Positions 53,745-63,168 of a stretch of DNA of 64,000 nucleotides are shown here, in pieces. Numbering within the stretch: position 1 is the stretch's first letter; each line of letters begins with the position of its first letter. A program made the translations under genes and the position numbers. Below the pieces are notes generated by a model that was given only the letters and a program-made list of their open reading frames with translations, did not search any database and was not told where the DNA came from. The stretch comes from Pseudomonas wuhanensis (GTDB lineage: Bacteria > Pseudomonadota > Gammaproteobacteria > Pseudomonadales > Pseudomonadaceae): assembly GCF_030687395.1 (NCBI RefSeq), contig NZ_CP117430.1, positions 4,464,001 through 4,528,000 of the forward strand, given 5' to 3'.

Positions 53745-53756
53745 GCAAACGTTTGC
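53745..53756. promoter_or_regulatory. PurR/LacI-type operator GCAAACGTTTGC
   Basis: A perfect 12-base palindrome with flanks TG and GA matches the classical LacI-family operator used by PurR (GCAAACGTTTGC core). It lies 85 bases before the tsx start. No LacI-family gene is in this window. The rest of the 53492-53840 gap shows no gene. Confidence 0.7.
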
Positions 53757-53840
53757 GAGTCGCCGATACCGGCCTGTTCGACACCTAACCTCGTAAACCC
53801 GCATCACCGGGCTTTCGATCCGCACGAAAAGGGACTTTTA

Positions 53841-54797
53841 ATGCATTGCACCTCCAGCCGCGTGACTTGCTCGCGCACTTTGGCTGTTTCCTTGCTGCTG
53901 GCCAGCGTTACAGGACTACTCAGCAGCCACGTTTTGGCCCAACCGGCCACCGCCGAAGAATCCGCCCAGGGCGAAACCCTCAGCCCTGAAGCCAACCCAC
54001 CGAAAAAAGGCGCCTACCTGTCGGACTGGTTCAACCAGGACCTGACCGTCATCGGCAGCAAAGACATCAGCTTCGGCCCGCAACCGGCCGACGACATCTA
54101 CCTGGAATATGAATACTTCGGCCGCAAGGGACCGTTTGAGTTGTACGGCTACATCGACATTCCAAAGATCTTCGACATCGGCAACAGCCATGACAAAGGT
54201 GTCTGGGACCACGGCTCGCCAGTGTTCATGGAGCACGAGCCGCGGATCTCCATCGACTACCTGGCCGGCCGCAGCCTGGCCATCGGGCCGTTCAAGGAAT
54301 GGTACGTGGCGTTCGACTGGATCTACGACCACGGCAGCAACAGCGCCAACCGCGCCAATACGCTGTACAGCGGTTTGGGCACCGACATCGACACCCAATC
54401 GCGGGTCAATCTATCGGCCAACTTCTATGGCCGCTACCAGTGGGAAAACTACGGGGCCAGCAACGAGTATTCGTGGGACGGCTACCGCGCCCAACTCAAG
54501 TACATCGTGCCCATCAGCAGTTTCAGCAACGGTGCTTCGTTGACCTACATCGGTTTCACCAACTTCGACTTCGGCTCCGATCTGCACAAGGACAATCCCG
54601 CCCGCACCGCCAATGCCACCGTGGCCACCAACGTGTTGCTTTACGCCTTCACCCACTTGCGTTTCACCCTGGTCGGCCGTTACTTCCACAACGGCGGCAA
54701 CTGGGACGACGGCAGTGAGTTGAATTTCGGCGACGGTGATTTCCGCGCCCGTTCCAACGGCTGGGGTTACTATGCCGGTGTCGGTTATCAGTTTTAA
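53841..54797 (+). CDS. tsx: Tsx-type nucleoside channel (outer membrane)
   Basis: A 318-residue outer-membrane beta-barrel with signal peptide (about residues 1-34, ending VLAQ). It shares the Tsx pattern from E. coli: AYLSDWFNQDLTVIGSKDISFGPQ in aligned parts, YLEYEYFGRKGPFELYGY, HGSPVFMEHEPRISID, GLGTDIDT and a C-terminal aromatic residue (GVGYQF) for barrel assembly. Tsx admits nucleosides and deoxynucleosides. AAAAGGGAC precedes the ATG at 53841; the in-frame TTG at 53721 is upstream of the signal peptide and not credible. It forms an operon with the purine nucleoside permease-like gene. Confidence 0.94.
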   Translation: MHCTSSRVTCSRTLAVSLLLASVTGLLSSHVLAQPATAEESAQGETLSPEANPPKKGAYLSDWFNQDLTVIGSKDISFGPQPADDIYLEYEYFGRKGPFELYGYIDIPKIFDIGNSHDKGVWDHGSPVFMEHEPRISIDYLAGRSLAIGPFKEWYVAFDWIYDHGSNSANRANTLYSGLGTDIDTQSRVNLSANFYGRYQWENYGASNEYSWDGYRAQLKYIVPISSFSNGASLTYIGFTNFDFGSDLHKDNPARTANATVATNVLLYAFTHLRFTLVGRYFHNGGNWDDGSELNFGDGDFRARSNGWGYYAGVGYQF

Positions 54798-54821
54798 GAC
54801 TTATTTGAATCAGGAGGTTTT

Positions 54822-55856
54822 ATGAATGCAATGACGCGTCTTTCCCTGTCCGTGGGCATTGTCTGCGGCGCCCTGCTCTCTTCCGCTACCTGGGCGACTG
54901 AAGCGCCCATTCAGCCGAAAGTAATGCTGATCACCATGTTCGCCCCCGAGGCGCAGAACTGGATCGATCGCCTGGAACTCAAGCAAGAAGTGCGCGTACC
55001 GGGCCTGTCCGCCGAGTACCCGAACATTCGCTGCAACACCCAACAGGTGTGCCTGATGGTCACCGGCATGGGCCAGACCAATGCCGCGGCCTCTACTCTG
55101 GCCCTGGCGCTGTCGCCGAAATTCGACCTGCGCAAAAGTTACTTCCTGATCGCCGGTATCGCCGGCATCAGCCCCCACCACGGCACCATCGGCACCACCG
55201 CGTGGGCACACTATCTGGTGGAGTTCGGCACCCAGTGGGAGCTGGATTCCCGGGACGCGCCGAAAGACTGGCCGACCGGTTACCTGGGCATCAACACCAA
55301 AGGCCCGAACGAAAAGCCGCCGCTGGACTACAAAACTGAAGTGTTCGAACTCAATCCGAAGTTGCAGGCCAAGGCGTTCGCCCTGAGCCACAAGGTCCAT
55401 CTGAGCGAGAGCAAGGAATCAGCGATATGGCGTTTGAAGTATCCGTCGGCCCCAGCCAATCAGCCGCCAGTGGTAACCCAGTGCGACACGCTGGCGGGCA
55501 ATACCTGGTTCTCCGGAACGCGGTTGAGCGAGCGGGCGGAAGTCTGGACCAGGCTGCTGACCAATAACGAAGGGGTCTATTGCACGACTCAGCAGGAAGA
55601 CAACTCCACCTACGAGGCGCTGCTGCGCGCCAGCCGCGAGGGCCTGGTGGACGTCCGGCGCCTGGCGGTGGTGCGCGCCGGTTCTGACTTCGACCGGCCG
55701 GCGCCGGGCCAGAGTGAGGTGGATAACCTGCTCAAATACGCCGATCAGGGTGGGTTTGTGCCAGCGCTGGAGAACCTGTACCGCACGGGGAATCCGTTGG
55801 TGCAGGAGATTTTGCAGAATTGGTCGGCTTGGGAGAAAGGTGTGCCTGAGGTCTGA
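54822..55856 (+). CDS. Secreted purine nucleoside permease (NUP) family protein
   Basis: A 344-residue protein of the NUP family (PF06516), with a signal peptide ending near residue 25 (ATWATEA). The family takes its name from Candida NUP, but its fold is that of nucleoside phosphorylases, with conserved segments VMLITMFAPEAQNWID, LMVTGMGQTNAAAS and LIAGIAGISPHHGTIG. A periplasmic phosphorylase or hydrolase acting on nucleosides that enter through Tsx is therefore more likely than a transporter. AGGAGG lies five bases before the ATG. The tsx gene ends 24 bases upstream. Confidence 0.88.
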   Translation: MNAMTRLSLSVGIVCGALLSSATWATEAPIQPKVMLITMFAPEAQNWIDRLELKQEVRVPGLSAEYPNIRCNTQQVCLMVTGMGQTNAAASTLALALSPKFDLRKSYFLIAGIAGISPHHGTIGTTAWAHYLVEFGTQWELDSRDAPKDWPTGYLGINTKGPNEKPPLDYKTEVFELNPKLQAKAFALSHKVHLSESKESAIWRLKYPSAPANQPPVVTQCDTLAGNTWFSGTRLSERAEVWTRLLTNNEGVYCTTQQEDNSTYEALLRASREGLVDVRRLAVVRAGSDFDRPAPGQSEVDNLLKYADQGGFVPALENLYRTGNPLVQEILQNWSAWEKGVPEV

Positions 55857-55912
55857 GTCCGGCTTGAGGACGCCTTCGCGGGCAAGCCTCGCTCCTATGT
55901 ATGGACTCGCCC

Positions 55913-56151
55913 CTCACTGTCAACCCGCTTTGCTTTTGAACACTGCTACCCGGTTGCATCTATGTATCAGGCCTGTTCGAGGAAGCGCCTGGCTTCTGGC
56001 CAACATCGGATCAGCTCGCGGGATGCCGATTACAGAGAGGCCTCAAGGGCCAGTAGGAGCGCAGGCATCTATCCGCGACGGTTTAACCTGGGGTCAATGT
56101 TCTCTAGCAAGGGTTGAGGCGCCAAGCGCCTCGGTGGCAGAACTCGTTAAA
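55913..56151 (-). ncRNA. Candidate bridge RNA/seekRNA region of the IS
   Basis: IS110-family elements express a noncoding RNA from the untranslated end that guides recombination, and in IS1111-like members it lies 3' of the transposase. This 239-base stretch has no ORF of its own and occupies that place. It contains local palindromes such as GAGGCGCCAAGCGCCTC near 56112-56128. No precise RNA boundary can be given. Confidence 0.35.
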
Positions 56152-57254
56152 TCACTGGCCTATCACCACCTCCTGACGCTCAGCCGGCTGGCGGTGATAG
56201 GTGTCTTTGTTTTGCAGTAACACCCAGATGATCCGCAGGTTGCGGTTAGCCAGACGCACCGCAGCCCCTTTCTGTCCATGACGGCCTAGCCAGCGTTGCA
56301 GGCGGCGGTCATCAGGATGATCCGAGCTGGGATTGAGCTGTCTGAGGACAGCATGTGCACCTTGTATGGCCAGACTGCGGATGTAGGCATCCCCGCGTTT
56401 GGCCATCTTGCCCAGCCGGATCGTATTTCCACTGCTGTACTGCTCGGGCACTGTGCCGAAGTAAGCTGCAAAATCCCGGGCATTGGCAAAACGCTCAGGT
56501 TCGGTCTGCTTGGCAATCACGGCCGAGGAGAAGATCGGACCGACACCGCGTACCGTCATTAGCCGCTTCGCGGTGTCGTCTTCACGAACTGCGCGCTCCA
56601 GGCGCCCGGTCATCACTTCGATACGTTCAGCCATGTGCTTCCACTCAGCGAGCAATTCGGCGATCAGCTCGTGTAGCAACGCGGGGATCGGCTGGCTGGA
56701 GTCTTCGAGTAGCTGAGTGACGTTTCGGTCAATGGCTGCTTTGCCCTGGGGGATGGAAAAACCATGTTCCAGCAGCAATCCACGCATCTGGTTGCCCATG
56801 GCGGTGTGCTCTTTCACGTAGCGCGGCGTACTCGGTGCAACGCTTGCATTTCCAGCCCGGCTACGGTTTTGACCGGCACGGCGTGAGCACGCTCGTCCCG
56901 GCCGGCGCGCAGGATGGCCAACACGTCGTTACGGTCGTTCTTCGGTCCGCTGCGATGCTTGGCCACATGCTGAGCCGGCAGGATTCGAGGCTGATTGCCC
57001 TGTTCCAGCAGCAACCGGGCCCAAGCCTGCGCACCTGGGCCGGTTTCCATCAAGACCGAGGTGCCAGGTGGCAATTGGCGCAAGAAGGTGGAAAAGGCTT
57101 CACGGGATTTGAGGCGTTTCTCGTAGATCACTTGACCCAGATGATCTTCACCCGCTACTTGAAACACACTCTTCGCCAGATCCACGGCTACGGTGGTACA
57201 GGCCGAAAGGTTGTTTGCAGACAGGGAATTCTTTTTCGACGTACTCTTGCTCAT
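56152..57254 (-). pseudogene. IS110-family transposase, split by a one-base frameshift
   Basis: The N-terminal part (57254 down to 56814, 146 codons) holds the DEDD catalytic residues: D in VAVDLAKSVFQVAG, E in METGPGAQAWARLL and the Asp pair in KNDRNDVLAI. The C-terminal part (to 56152, 221 codons) has the Transposase_20 domain with RLMTVRGVGPIFSSAV and a conserved serine in EQYSSGNTIRLGK. The join near 56815-56830 reads as if one base were lost; restoring it gives one 367-codon frame through LHRVR and YVKEHTAMGNQMRGLL. It is either an inactive copy or a sequencing error, since this family does not normally use frameshifting. Confidence 0.85.
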
Positions 57255-57539
57255 GGGCTCGCCCTCGCTGTCGCTGACATCTATAGGATGCCACCGTGGC
57301 GCATAGACGCCTCGGCGTGGGCGAGTCCATTCGATTACAGAGAGCGAGCCTGCTCGCGAAGACTATGACGGTTCCGCCGGCGCACCTTGGGCCATAGGCT
57401 AGGATAATTGGGGGTCAGGAAGGCTCCATGATAACGAGGCGTCCGGCTGTCGCCAGTCACTGTCACCGTCCGACATTTCGACTGAATTTTCGCCGCGCCT
57501 CGCGATCCCTCTATAACTACAGGGAGGAATACAGGCGTT

Positions 57540-57767
57540 ATGAACAATGCAAAACTTTTCGTTATTGAATACACCCTTCATGGCCAGCCCAAGTCTTTCA
57601 TTATCCGCCTGGACAAAATGGACAATGCAGAGGCTTGGCACTGGGCAAGTTGCGACGCCGGAGTCGGCCGGATCCCGCGCTTTGGCCGTGAACGGGTGCA
57701 AAAGACCAGCAAACCGCTGGCGGAAAAATTCGGCATCGAGAATGTGACCTGGCGACCGGCCAGTTGA
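57540..57767 (+). CDS. DUF6555 family protein (75 aa)
   Basis: A 75-residue protein with the pattern FVIEYTLHGQPKSFIIRLDKMDNAEAWHWASCDAGVG, then KPLAEKFGIENVTWRPAS. Proteins of this kind are annotated as DUF6555 in pseudomonads, of unknown function; the name is from memory. The start has AGG about five bases and GGGAGG about thirteen bases upstream. A strong terminator follows at 57800. Confidence 0.75.
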   Translation: MNNAKLFVIEYTLHGQPKSFIIRLDKMDNAEAWHWASCDAGVGRIPRFGRERVQKTSKPLAEKFGIENVTWRPAS

Positions 57768-57799
57768 GCGTCAAAAAGGAGGGGGACGATTCAAACTGA

Positions 57800-57827
57800 A
57801 GTGGAGCCTGGACGGCTCCACTTTTTT
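57800..57827 (+). terminator. Rho-independent terminator after the DUF6555 gene
   Basis: A nine-base stem (AGTGGAGCC and GGCTCCACT) with a five-base loop is followed by T6. It lies between convergent genes. Confidence 0.92.
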
Positions 57828-57837
57828 GGCTGAATAG

Positions 57838-58002
57838 TCAGTGTTGAGCACACTTGCAGCCTTTGGTGGAGCATGCCTCGCCGTTTTCATGGTGCTTGGC
57901 GCAGGCTTCACAGCAATAGTGCTTGCCGTGGCGCGCGATCGGATGTTCGCCCAGCTTGCAGGAACATTTGGGGCAGTCGCAGATACTTTCACTGTCGATC
58001 AT
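57838..58002 (-). CDS. bmtA: Bacterial metallothionein
   Basis: A 54-residue Cys/His-rich metal-binding protein. It has ten cysteines, in the order CDCPKCSC, then HYCCEAC, then GEACSTKGCKC, with histidines between. This matches the SmtA/BmtA metallothioneins that bind zinc and cadmium through a zinc-finger-like fold, including the KHYCC segment typical of Pseudomonas members. GGAG lies eight bases before the ATG at 58002; the in-frame extension to 58080 is not conserved. It is likely induced by zinc or cadmium, although no operator was recognised in the 370-base gap upstream, which mostly holds a repeat element. Confidence 0.92.
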   Translation of the reverse strand: MIDSESICDCPKCSCKLGEHPIARHGKHYCCEACAKHHENGEACSTKGCKCAQH

Positions 58003-58182
58003 GAGTCTGACTCCATTGTTGTGGTCGTCAAGGTGCCGCGGGTGCGCGACACCTGAAGCAAATGACCGCCTGCTCCCCAAACGGGTTCAAACAAACGCTT
58101 GGACGGTGTTTGCTTACTAATGAGGGTAGTCGCGATGCTGCTATTCAGGGACGAACACTGCCCTGTGGCTAGGGGAAAACTC

Positions 58183-58340
58183 TAATATCGGTAAGTCAAG
58201 GAGCAGAACCTGTGGGAGCGTGGCTTGCCCGCAATGAACGATGACGCGTAATACCTGAAAAACCGCGGTGCATTCTTCGCGGGCAAGCCACGCTCCCACA
58301 GGATCTTCGTCGCTCACATTTCTTGACTTATCGGCATTGT
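58183..58340. repeat. 158-bp composite REPIN element (copy 2)
   Basis: It has the same length and plan as the element at 30033-30190. Outer ends are TAATATCGGTAAGTCAAG (58183-58200) and CTTGACTTATCGGCATTG (58322-58339), and 113 of the 121 internal bases are identical. The left end has diverged more than in copy 1. Confidence 0.9.
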
Positions 58341-58372
58341 GGCAAGCCCCCTCGCCACACAAACAACATCAA

Positions 58373-60055
58373 TCAAATACGGAATTGCCCGACCAGTTGC
58401 CCCAGGCGCTGACCGAGGTCGGCCAGGCTGCGCGAGGTTTGCGCGCCGAGCTGGGTTTCGTCGGCGACGCTGTCCACGGCCACGGCGATCTGATGCACGC
58501 TGCGGTTGATTTCTTCGGCCACGGCGGTTTGCTCTTCGGCGGCGCTGGCGATCTGGGCGTTCATCGAGTTGATGGTGCCGATCAGTTGGGCCATGGCGTC
58601 CAGAGACGCTCCCGCCTCGTTGGCCTGGGCCGACGTGCCGTCGCCAGCCTCGCTGGAGCGGCGCATGGCTTCGACTGCCGATTGAGTGCCGGCCTGCAAG
58701 CGGTCGATCATGCTCTGGATTTCCTGGGTGCTGATTTGCGTGCGACTGGCCAATGCCCGCACTTCGTCGGCGACCACCGCAAAACCACGCCCGGCCTCAC
58801 CGGCGCGGGCCGCTTCAATGGCGGCGTTGAGCGCCAGAAGGTTGGTCTGTTCGGCAATCGAACGGATCACCCCGAGCACGCTGACAATCGACGACACGTC
58901 TTTCTGCAGGCTGTCGAGGGACACGCCGCTGCTGCGAATGTCGTTCACCAACGCATGAATCTTCACGATGCTGCCGGCCACCACACGCTTGGCGGCCTGG
59001 CCTTCTTCGTCGGTCTGCTGGGCAGCGACCGCCGCGTTTTGCGCGCTTTTGGCCACTTCCTGGGCCGCCGCCGACATTTCGTTGATCGCCGTGGCCACCT
59101 GATCAGTCTCGTGACGCTGGCGCTCCATGGCCTGATCCGAGCGCTGGGCCTGATCGGACACCTGATTCACCAGCCCGGTCAGTTGCGAGGTCATTTCAGT
59201 GATCTGCCGCACCAGGCCGTGGATCTTGTCGACGAAACGGTTGAACGAGCCGGCCAGTTCGCCGAGTTCATCCTGGCTGGTGATGGACAGGCGTCGGGTC
59301 AGGTCGCCCTCGCCCGCCGCGATGTCGTCGAGGTTGGCTTTCATCAGGTTCAGCGGACGCAGAATGGTGTTGGCCAACAGCATCCCGGCAGCAGCGATCA
59401 TCAGCAGCACCACCACGGCAATCCCGACAATGCTCAGCACCACGCCTTGCATGCGTTCCTGGACCTTGGCCTCAACCACCGCCACTTGAGCTTCGATGCC
59501 GTCGAGGTTGACCGAGGTGCCGACCGCCATGTCCCACTTCGGCAGGTATTCGGTGTAGCCGAGTTTAGGCACCAGCACTTGGGTGTTACCGGGCAGCGTC
59601 GAGCTGTATTGCAGGTAGTGAGTACCGTCCTTGGCGACTTTTACCAGGTCACGGTTGACGTAGACGCCGTTCGGGTCGCGGTTGTCCTTGAAGCTCTGGC
59701 CCACGCCTTCGGGGCTGTTGGCCTTGAACAGGCGCACAGTGTTGGAGTCGTAGCCGAAGAAGTAGCCGTCCTTGCCGTAGGTGATGCTCGACAGCAACTT
59801 GATCACCTGCGCCCGCGCCGCATCATCGCCGGGAGCGGCTGCGTCATAGAGCGGTTTGATCGTGGTCATGGCCACAGCAACGTAACTTTGCAGGGTCGCC
59901 TTGGCATCGCTGAGCAGGCGCAGACGGGTTTCCTCGACTTCCTTGCGGGCCTGCTCTTGCAGGATGAACAGCGTGGTCAGGCTGATGACCAGCGCAAAGA
60001 GCAGCACCGGGAGGACGGCAAGGGACAGGACTTTAGCCTTCAGGCTCATGCGCAT
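58373..60055 (-). CDS. Methyl-accepting chemotaxis protein with a single Cache domain
   Basis: A 560-residue chemoreceptor. An N-terminal helix (about 10-30) and a second helix (about 190-215) bracket a periplasmic sCache-type domain with [20 protein letters not shown] and [19 protein letters not shown] domain ([25 protein letters not shown]) and the signalling domain follow, with the hairpin tip [21 protein letters not shown]. The ATG at 60055 is preferred over the longer ORF, which runs through a REP pair; ATG 60049 is also possible. Ligand unknown; sCache receptors often sense carboxylates. Confidence 0.93.
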   Translation of the reverse strand: MRMSLKAKVLSLAVLPVLLFALVISLTTLFILQEQARKEVEETRLRLLSDAKATLQSYVAVAMTTIKPLYDAAAPGDDAARAQVIKLLSSITYGKDGYFFGYDSNTVRLFKANSPEGVGQSFKDNRDPNGVYVNRDLVKVAKDGTHYLQYSSTLPGNTQVLVPKLGYTEYLPKWDMAVGTSVNLDGIEAQVAVVEAKVQERMQGVVLSIVGIAVVVLLMIAAAGMLLANTILRPLNLMKANLDDIAAGEGDLTRRLSITSQDELGELAGSFNRFVDKIHGLVRQITEMTSQLTGLVNQVSDQAQRSDQAMERQRHETDQVATAINEMSAAAQEVAKSAQNAAVAAQQTDEEGQAAKRVVAGSIVKIHALVNDIRSSGVSLDSLQKDVSSIVSVLGVIRSIAEQTNLLALNAAIEAARAGEAGRGFAVVADEVRALASRTQISTQEIQSMIDRLQAGTQSAVEAMRRSSEAGDGTSAQANEAGASLDAMAQLIGTINSMNAQIASAAEEQTAVAEEINRSVHQIAVAVDSVADETQLGAQTSRSLADLGQRLGQLVGQFRI

Positions 60056-60139
60056 GACGTTCACTCTTATGATTTTGTTGGCGTGGTTAAAGGCTTTAAC
60101 GGCAGGCCAAATCAAAAGTTGAGTCAGGGTCACATTGAT

Positions 60140-60232
60140 CCTGTGGGAGCGGGCTTGCCCGCGATAGCGTCGGTACATTCAGTATCAATGCGACTGAAAG
60201 GCCGCCATCGCGGGCAAGCCCGCTCCCACAGG
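60140..60232. repeat. REPIN with 26-bp perfect arms
   Basis: Arms at 60140-60165 (start CCTGTGGGAGCGGGCTTGCC) and 60207-60232 are perfect inverted copies with a 41-base spacer. They lie between the antiporter gene and the chemoreceptor gene on the minus strand. Confidence 0.92.
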
Positions 60233-60242
60233 GTTAGAGGTG

Positions 60243-61559
60243 TTACAGAACCATCGCCGCTACCCAGCCAAACGCCAGCAATGGCAGGTTGTAGTGCAGG
60301 AAGGTCGGGACCACGGTGTCCCATATATGGTGATGCTGGCCATCGATGTTCAGACCGGAGGTCGGGCCCAGGGTTGAGTCCGAGGCAGGTGACCCGGCAT
60401 CACCCAACGCACCGGCGGTGCCGACGATGCACACGATGGCGATCGGGCTGAAGCCCAGTTGCACGCACAACGGCACGAAAATCACCGCCAGAATCGGTAC
60501 GGTGGAAAACGACGAGCCAATGCCCATGGTCACCAACAGGCCCACCAGCAACATCAGCAGCGCGCCGATGGCTTTGCTGTGGCCGATCCACGAGGCCGAG
60601 GTTTCGACCAGTGTCTGCACTTGCCCGGTAGCTTTGATCACTTCGCCAAACCCGGACGCGGCGATCATGATGAAGCCGATCATCGCCATCATCTTCATGC
60701 CTTCGGTGAACAGGTCATCGGTGTCGCGCCATTTGACGATGCCCGACACCGAAAAGATCAGGAAGCCCGTCAGCGCCCCGATAATCATCGAGTCCAACAG
60801 CAACTGCACAATGAACGCGGCGGCAATGGCCAGACCGGCGATCATCAGGCTCAACGGGTTGTATTGCACCGCGACCTGTTCGACCTGCTCGATCTTTTCC
60901 AGGTCGTAAACACGCTTCTTACGGTAGCTGATGAACGCTGCCGCCAGGCCAAACACCATGCCCAGTGCCGGAATGCCCATGGCATGGGTGACATTGATAC
61001 CGCTGATGTCCACGCCACTACGGGCGACGTTGGCCAGCAGGATTTCATTGAGGAAAATGTTGCCGAAGCCCACGGGCAGGAACATGTACGGCGTGATCAA
61101 ACCGAAGGTGATGACACAGGCAATCAATCGACGGTCCAGTTGCAGCTTGGTCAGCACATATAACAGTGGTGGCACCAGCAACGGGATAAAGGCGATATGA
61201 ATCGGCAAAATGTTCTGGGAGGCGATGGCCACCACCCACAGCAAACCGATCAGCAGCCATTTGACGTTTCCGCCACCGTTGGCGTGCTGGCGATCGACCA
61301 TGGCCAGGGCTTTGTCGGCCAGCGCATGGGCCAGGCCAGACTTGGCGATGGCCACCGCGAATGCGCCGAGCAAAGCGTAGGACAATGCAACCGTCGCCCC
61401 GCCGCCCAGGCCATTGTTGAAGGCTTTCAGGGTCGCATCGATACCCAGGCCACCGGTCAAACCACCGACCAGCGCGCCCACAATCAGCGCGATCACCACA
61501 TGCACGCGGGACAGGCTGAGTATCAGCATGATGCCGACCGCGGCAATTACTGCATTCAT
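60243..61559 (-). CDS. Na+/H+ antiporter family permease (NhaC/YuiF-like)
   Basis: A 438-residue membrane protein with eleven or twelve predicted helices. It belongs to the Na+/H+ antiporter superfamily group that includes YuiF-type and NhaC-like proteins. Motifs include [36 protein letters not shown], and [26 protein letters not shown] near the C-terminus. In some organisms such proteins carry amino acids or organic acids instead of sodium, so the substrate stays open. The ATG at 61559 follows GAGGTAAC. It may share a transcript with the downstream chemoreceptor gene. Confidence 0.85.
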   Translation of the reverse strand: MNAVIAAVGIMLILSLSRVHVVIALIVGALVGGLTGGLGIDATLKAFNNGLGGGATVALSYALLGAFAVAIAKSGLAHALADKALAMVDRQHANGGGNVKWLLIGLLWVVAIASQNILPIHIAFIPLLVPPLLYVLTKLQLDRRLIACVITFGLITPYMFLPVGFGNIFLNEILLANVARSGVDISGINVTHAMGIPALGMVFGLAAAFISYRKKRVYDLEKIEQVEQVAVQYNPLSLMIAGLAIAAAFIVQLLLDSMIIGALTGFLIFSVSGIVKWRDTDDLFTEGMKMMAMIGFIMIAASGFGEVIKATGQVQTLVETSASWIGHSKAIGALLMLLVGLLVTMGIGSSFSTVPILAVIFVPLCVQLGFSPIAIVCIVGTAGALGDAGSPASDSTLGPTSGLNIDGQHHHIWDTVVPTFLHYNLPLLAFGWVAAMVL

Positions 61560-61762
61560 TGTTGTTACCTCAAAAGCAGCGCGGTGAGGCAATCACCGCC
61601 AAACGGAATGAGTCCGGCCGGCAGCCTGCATGAGCGCCGCCAGCGGATGGAGAAAAGGGTTTTATTAGAGGGCGCGCACTGTGCCGGACCGTCGTCCCCT
61701 TGTCAAAGCGAACACCCATTACTGATGTGTAACGGATTGCGATAGCCCTATGGTGTGGCTTG

Positions 61763-61829
61763 CCTGTGGCGAGGGAGCTTGCTGGCCTGCCTGATACACC
61801 GCTATCGCGGGCAAGCCCGCTTCCACAGG
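61763..61829. repeat. Mixed REP pair (two REP types facing each other)
   Basis: The left unit, CCTGTGGCGAGGGAGCTTGC, is of the second REP type. The right unit, ATCGCGGGCAAGCCCGCTTCC, is of the first type, ending CACAGG. Only the outer bases pair well. Confidence 0.75.
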
Positions 61830-61854
61830 TTAATCGGCGTCCTTCAGATTGGGG

Positions 61855-63168
61855 TCAGCGTTTGGGCAACTCGATCGTCACCTTCAACCCGCCCCACTCG
61901 CTTTCCTGCAACTTCAACACTCCGCCCCACGTGTCGACGATGTCGCGCACGATGCCCAATCCCAAGCCATGCCCATCCGTCTGTTCATCAAGTCGTGTGC
62001 CACGGCTGAACACCTGAGCGCGCTGGTCTTCGGGAATTCCCGGTCCATCGTCTTCCACGCTCAACTCAAACTTTTCTGCCGTTTCGACCACGCTCAGCCG
62101 CACCTCGGCATCCGCCCATTTGCAGGCGTTGTCCAGCAGGTTGCCAAGCAACTCCAGCAGATCTTCACGATCCCACGGCAGTTGCAGACCGGCCGGCGCG
62201 CGGTAGCTCAGCTCGAGGTGCTCGCCGTGAATCATGTTCAACGTGGCCAGCAACCCCGGCAGTTCCGCAGCGCAATCGAACAGCGCCCCCGGCAGTGCAT
62301 CGCCGGACAACCGGGCACGGTTGAGTTCGCGATTGAGCCGTTGTTGAACCTGTTCCAGTTGTGCCTGCATGACTTTGCGCAGCTGCGGGTGAGCATCGAG
62401 TTTTTCGCTGGAAGCCAGGCTCAACAACACCGCCAGCGGGGTTTTCAACGCATGGCCAAGATTACCTAACGCATTGCGTGAGCGCTTTAGGCTGTCTTCG
62501 GTGTGGGCCAGCAAATGGTTGATCTGCGCCACCAGCGGCTCCAGCTCCAGCGGCACTTCTTCGTCGAGTTGCGAGCGCTGGCCCTGCTGCAATTGGGCGA
62601 TCTGCTCGCGGGCTTTTTCCAGCGGGCGCAAGGCGCGGCGCACGGTGATGCGTTGCAACAGCAATATCAGCAACAGCCCTGCCAGCCCCAACCCGAGGCC
62701 GACCTGTTGCATGCGCCGGAAGCTCTCGCGCACCGGGGTGTAATCCTGGGCGACGCTGATGGAAATCGCCTGGCCCAAGCGCCGGTAGTCCGAACGCAAC
62801 ACCAGCAACTGTTGCCCTTCCGGCCCCAACTGCAGGTTGCTGTGCAGGCCTGGGTGTTCGAGTCGCGGCAGATCCTGATCCCATAACGAGCGGGAACGCC
62901 AATGGCTGTCGGCAAAGTCGATGCGAAAGTAATGCCCGGAAAACGGTCGCTGATAGGCCGGCGACAAGTGCCGCTCATCCAGCTGCAAACCCTGCGGGCC
63001 CCGCACCAGCGCCACCAGCAGGTTCTCACTGTCATTGCGCAGCCCGGCTTCGAGGTAGCGCTGCAAACCCATTTCGAACAGCCACAGGCTGGTTTGCGCC
63101 AGCACCAGGCCGACGATCACCATCACGCTGATCAGGCCCAGGCTCAAGCGGCGCTGGATTGACCTCAC
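61855..63168 (-). CDS. Sensor histidine kinase
   Basis: A 437-residue membrane-bound kinase of the PhoQ/QseC-like class. Two helices (about 8-30 and 157-172) bracket a periplasmic sensor region. A HAMP-like linker ([20 protein letters not shown]) precedes the dimerisation box [16 protein letters not shown] with H239. The ATPase domain has [11 protein letters not shown] (N box), VEDDGPGIP (G1) and GHGLGLGIV (G2). It overlaps the response regulator gene by four bases (ATGA). With the PepSY gene upstream, this is a compact envelope or cation stress-sensing operon of the type often found in pseudomonads. Confidence 0.93.
   Translation of the reverse strand: MRSIQRRLSLGLISVMVIVGLVLAQTSLWLFEMGLQRYLEAGLRNDSENLLVALVRGPQGLQLDERHLSPAYQRPFSGHYFRIDFADSHWRSRSLWDQDLPRLEHPGLHSNLQLGPEGQQLLVLRSDYRRLGQAISISVAQDYTPVRESFRRMQQVGLGLGLAGLLLILLLQRITVRRALRPLEKAREQIAQLQQGQRSQLDEEVPLELEPLVAQINHLLAHTEDSLKRSRNALGNLGHALKTPLAVLLSLASSEKLDAHPQLRKVMQAQLEQVQQRLNRELNRARLSGDALPGALFDCAAELPGLLATLNMIHGEHLELSYRAPAGLQLPWDREDLLELLGNLLDNACKWADAEVRLSVVETAEKFELSVEDDGPGIPEDQRAQVFSRGTRLDEQTDGHGLGLGIVRDIVDTWGGVLKLQESEWGGLKVTIELPKR

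Larger units (their letters stand above)
55901..57330 (-). mobile_element. IS110-family (IS1111-like) insertion sequence inserted in a REP
   Basis: A 12-bp perfect inverted pair, ATGGACTCGCCC (55901-55912) and GGGCGAGTCCAT (57319-57330), brackets a single IS110-type transposase. The long noncoding end lies 3' of the transposase (239 bases) and the 5' end is short (64 bases), as in the IS1111 subgroup. Exact ends may lie a few bases outside the repeats. REP fragments flank it: CCTTCGCGGGCAAGCCTCGC on the left (55872-55891) and GAGCGAGCCTGCTCGCGAAG on the right (from about 57341). Confidence 0.82.

Noticed and set aside
58268..60451. 727-codon plus-strand open frame
   Set aside because: It is antisense to the chemoreceptor gene and runs through REP pairs; the translation is His/Gly/Ala-rich without any domain, as expected of a shadow frame in GC-rich DNA.
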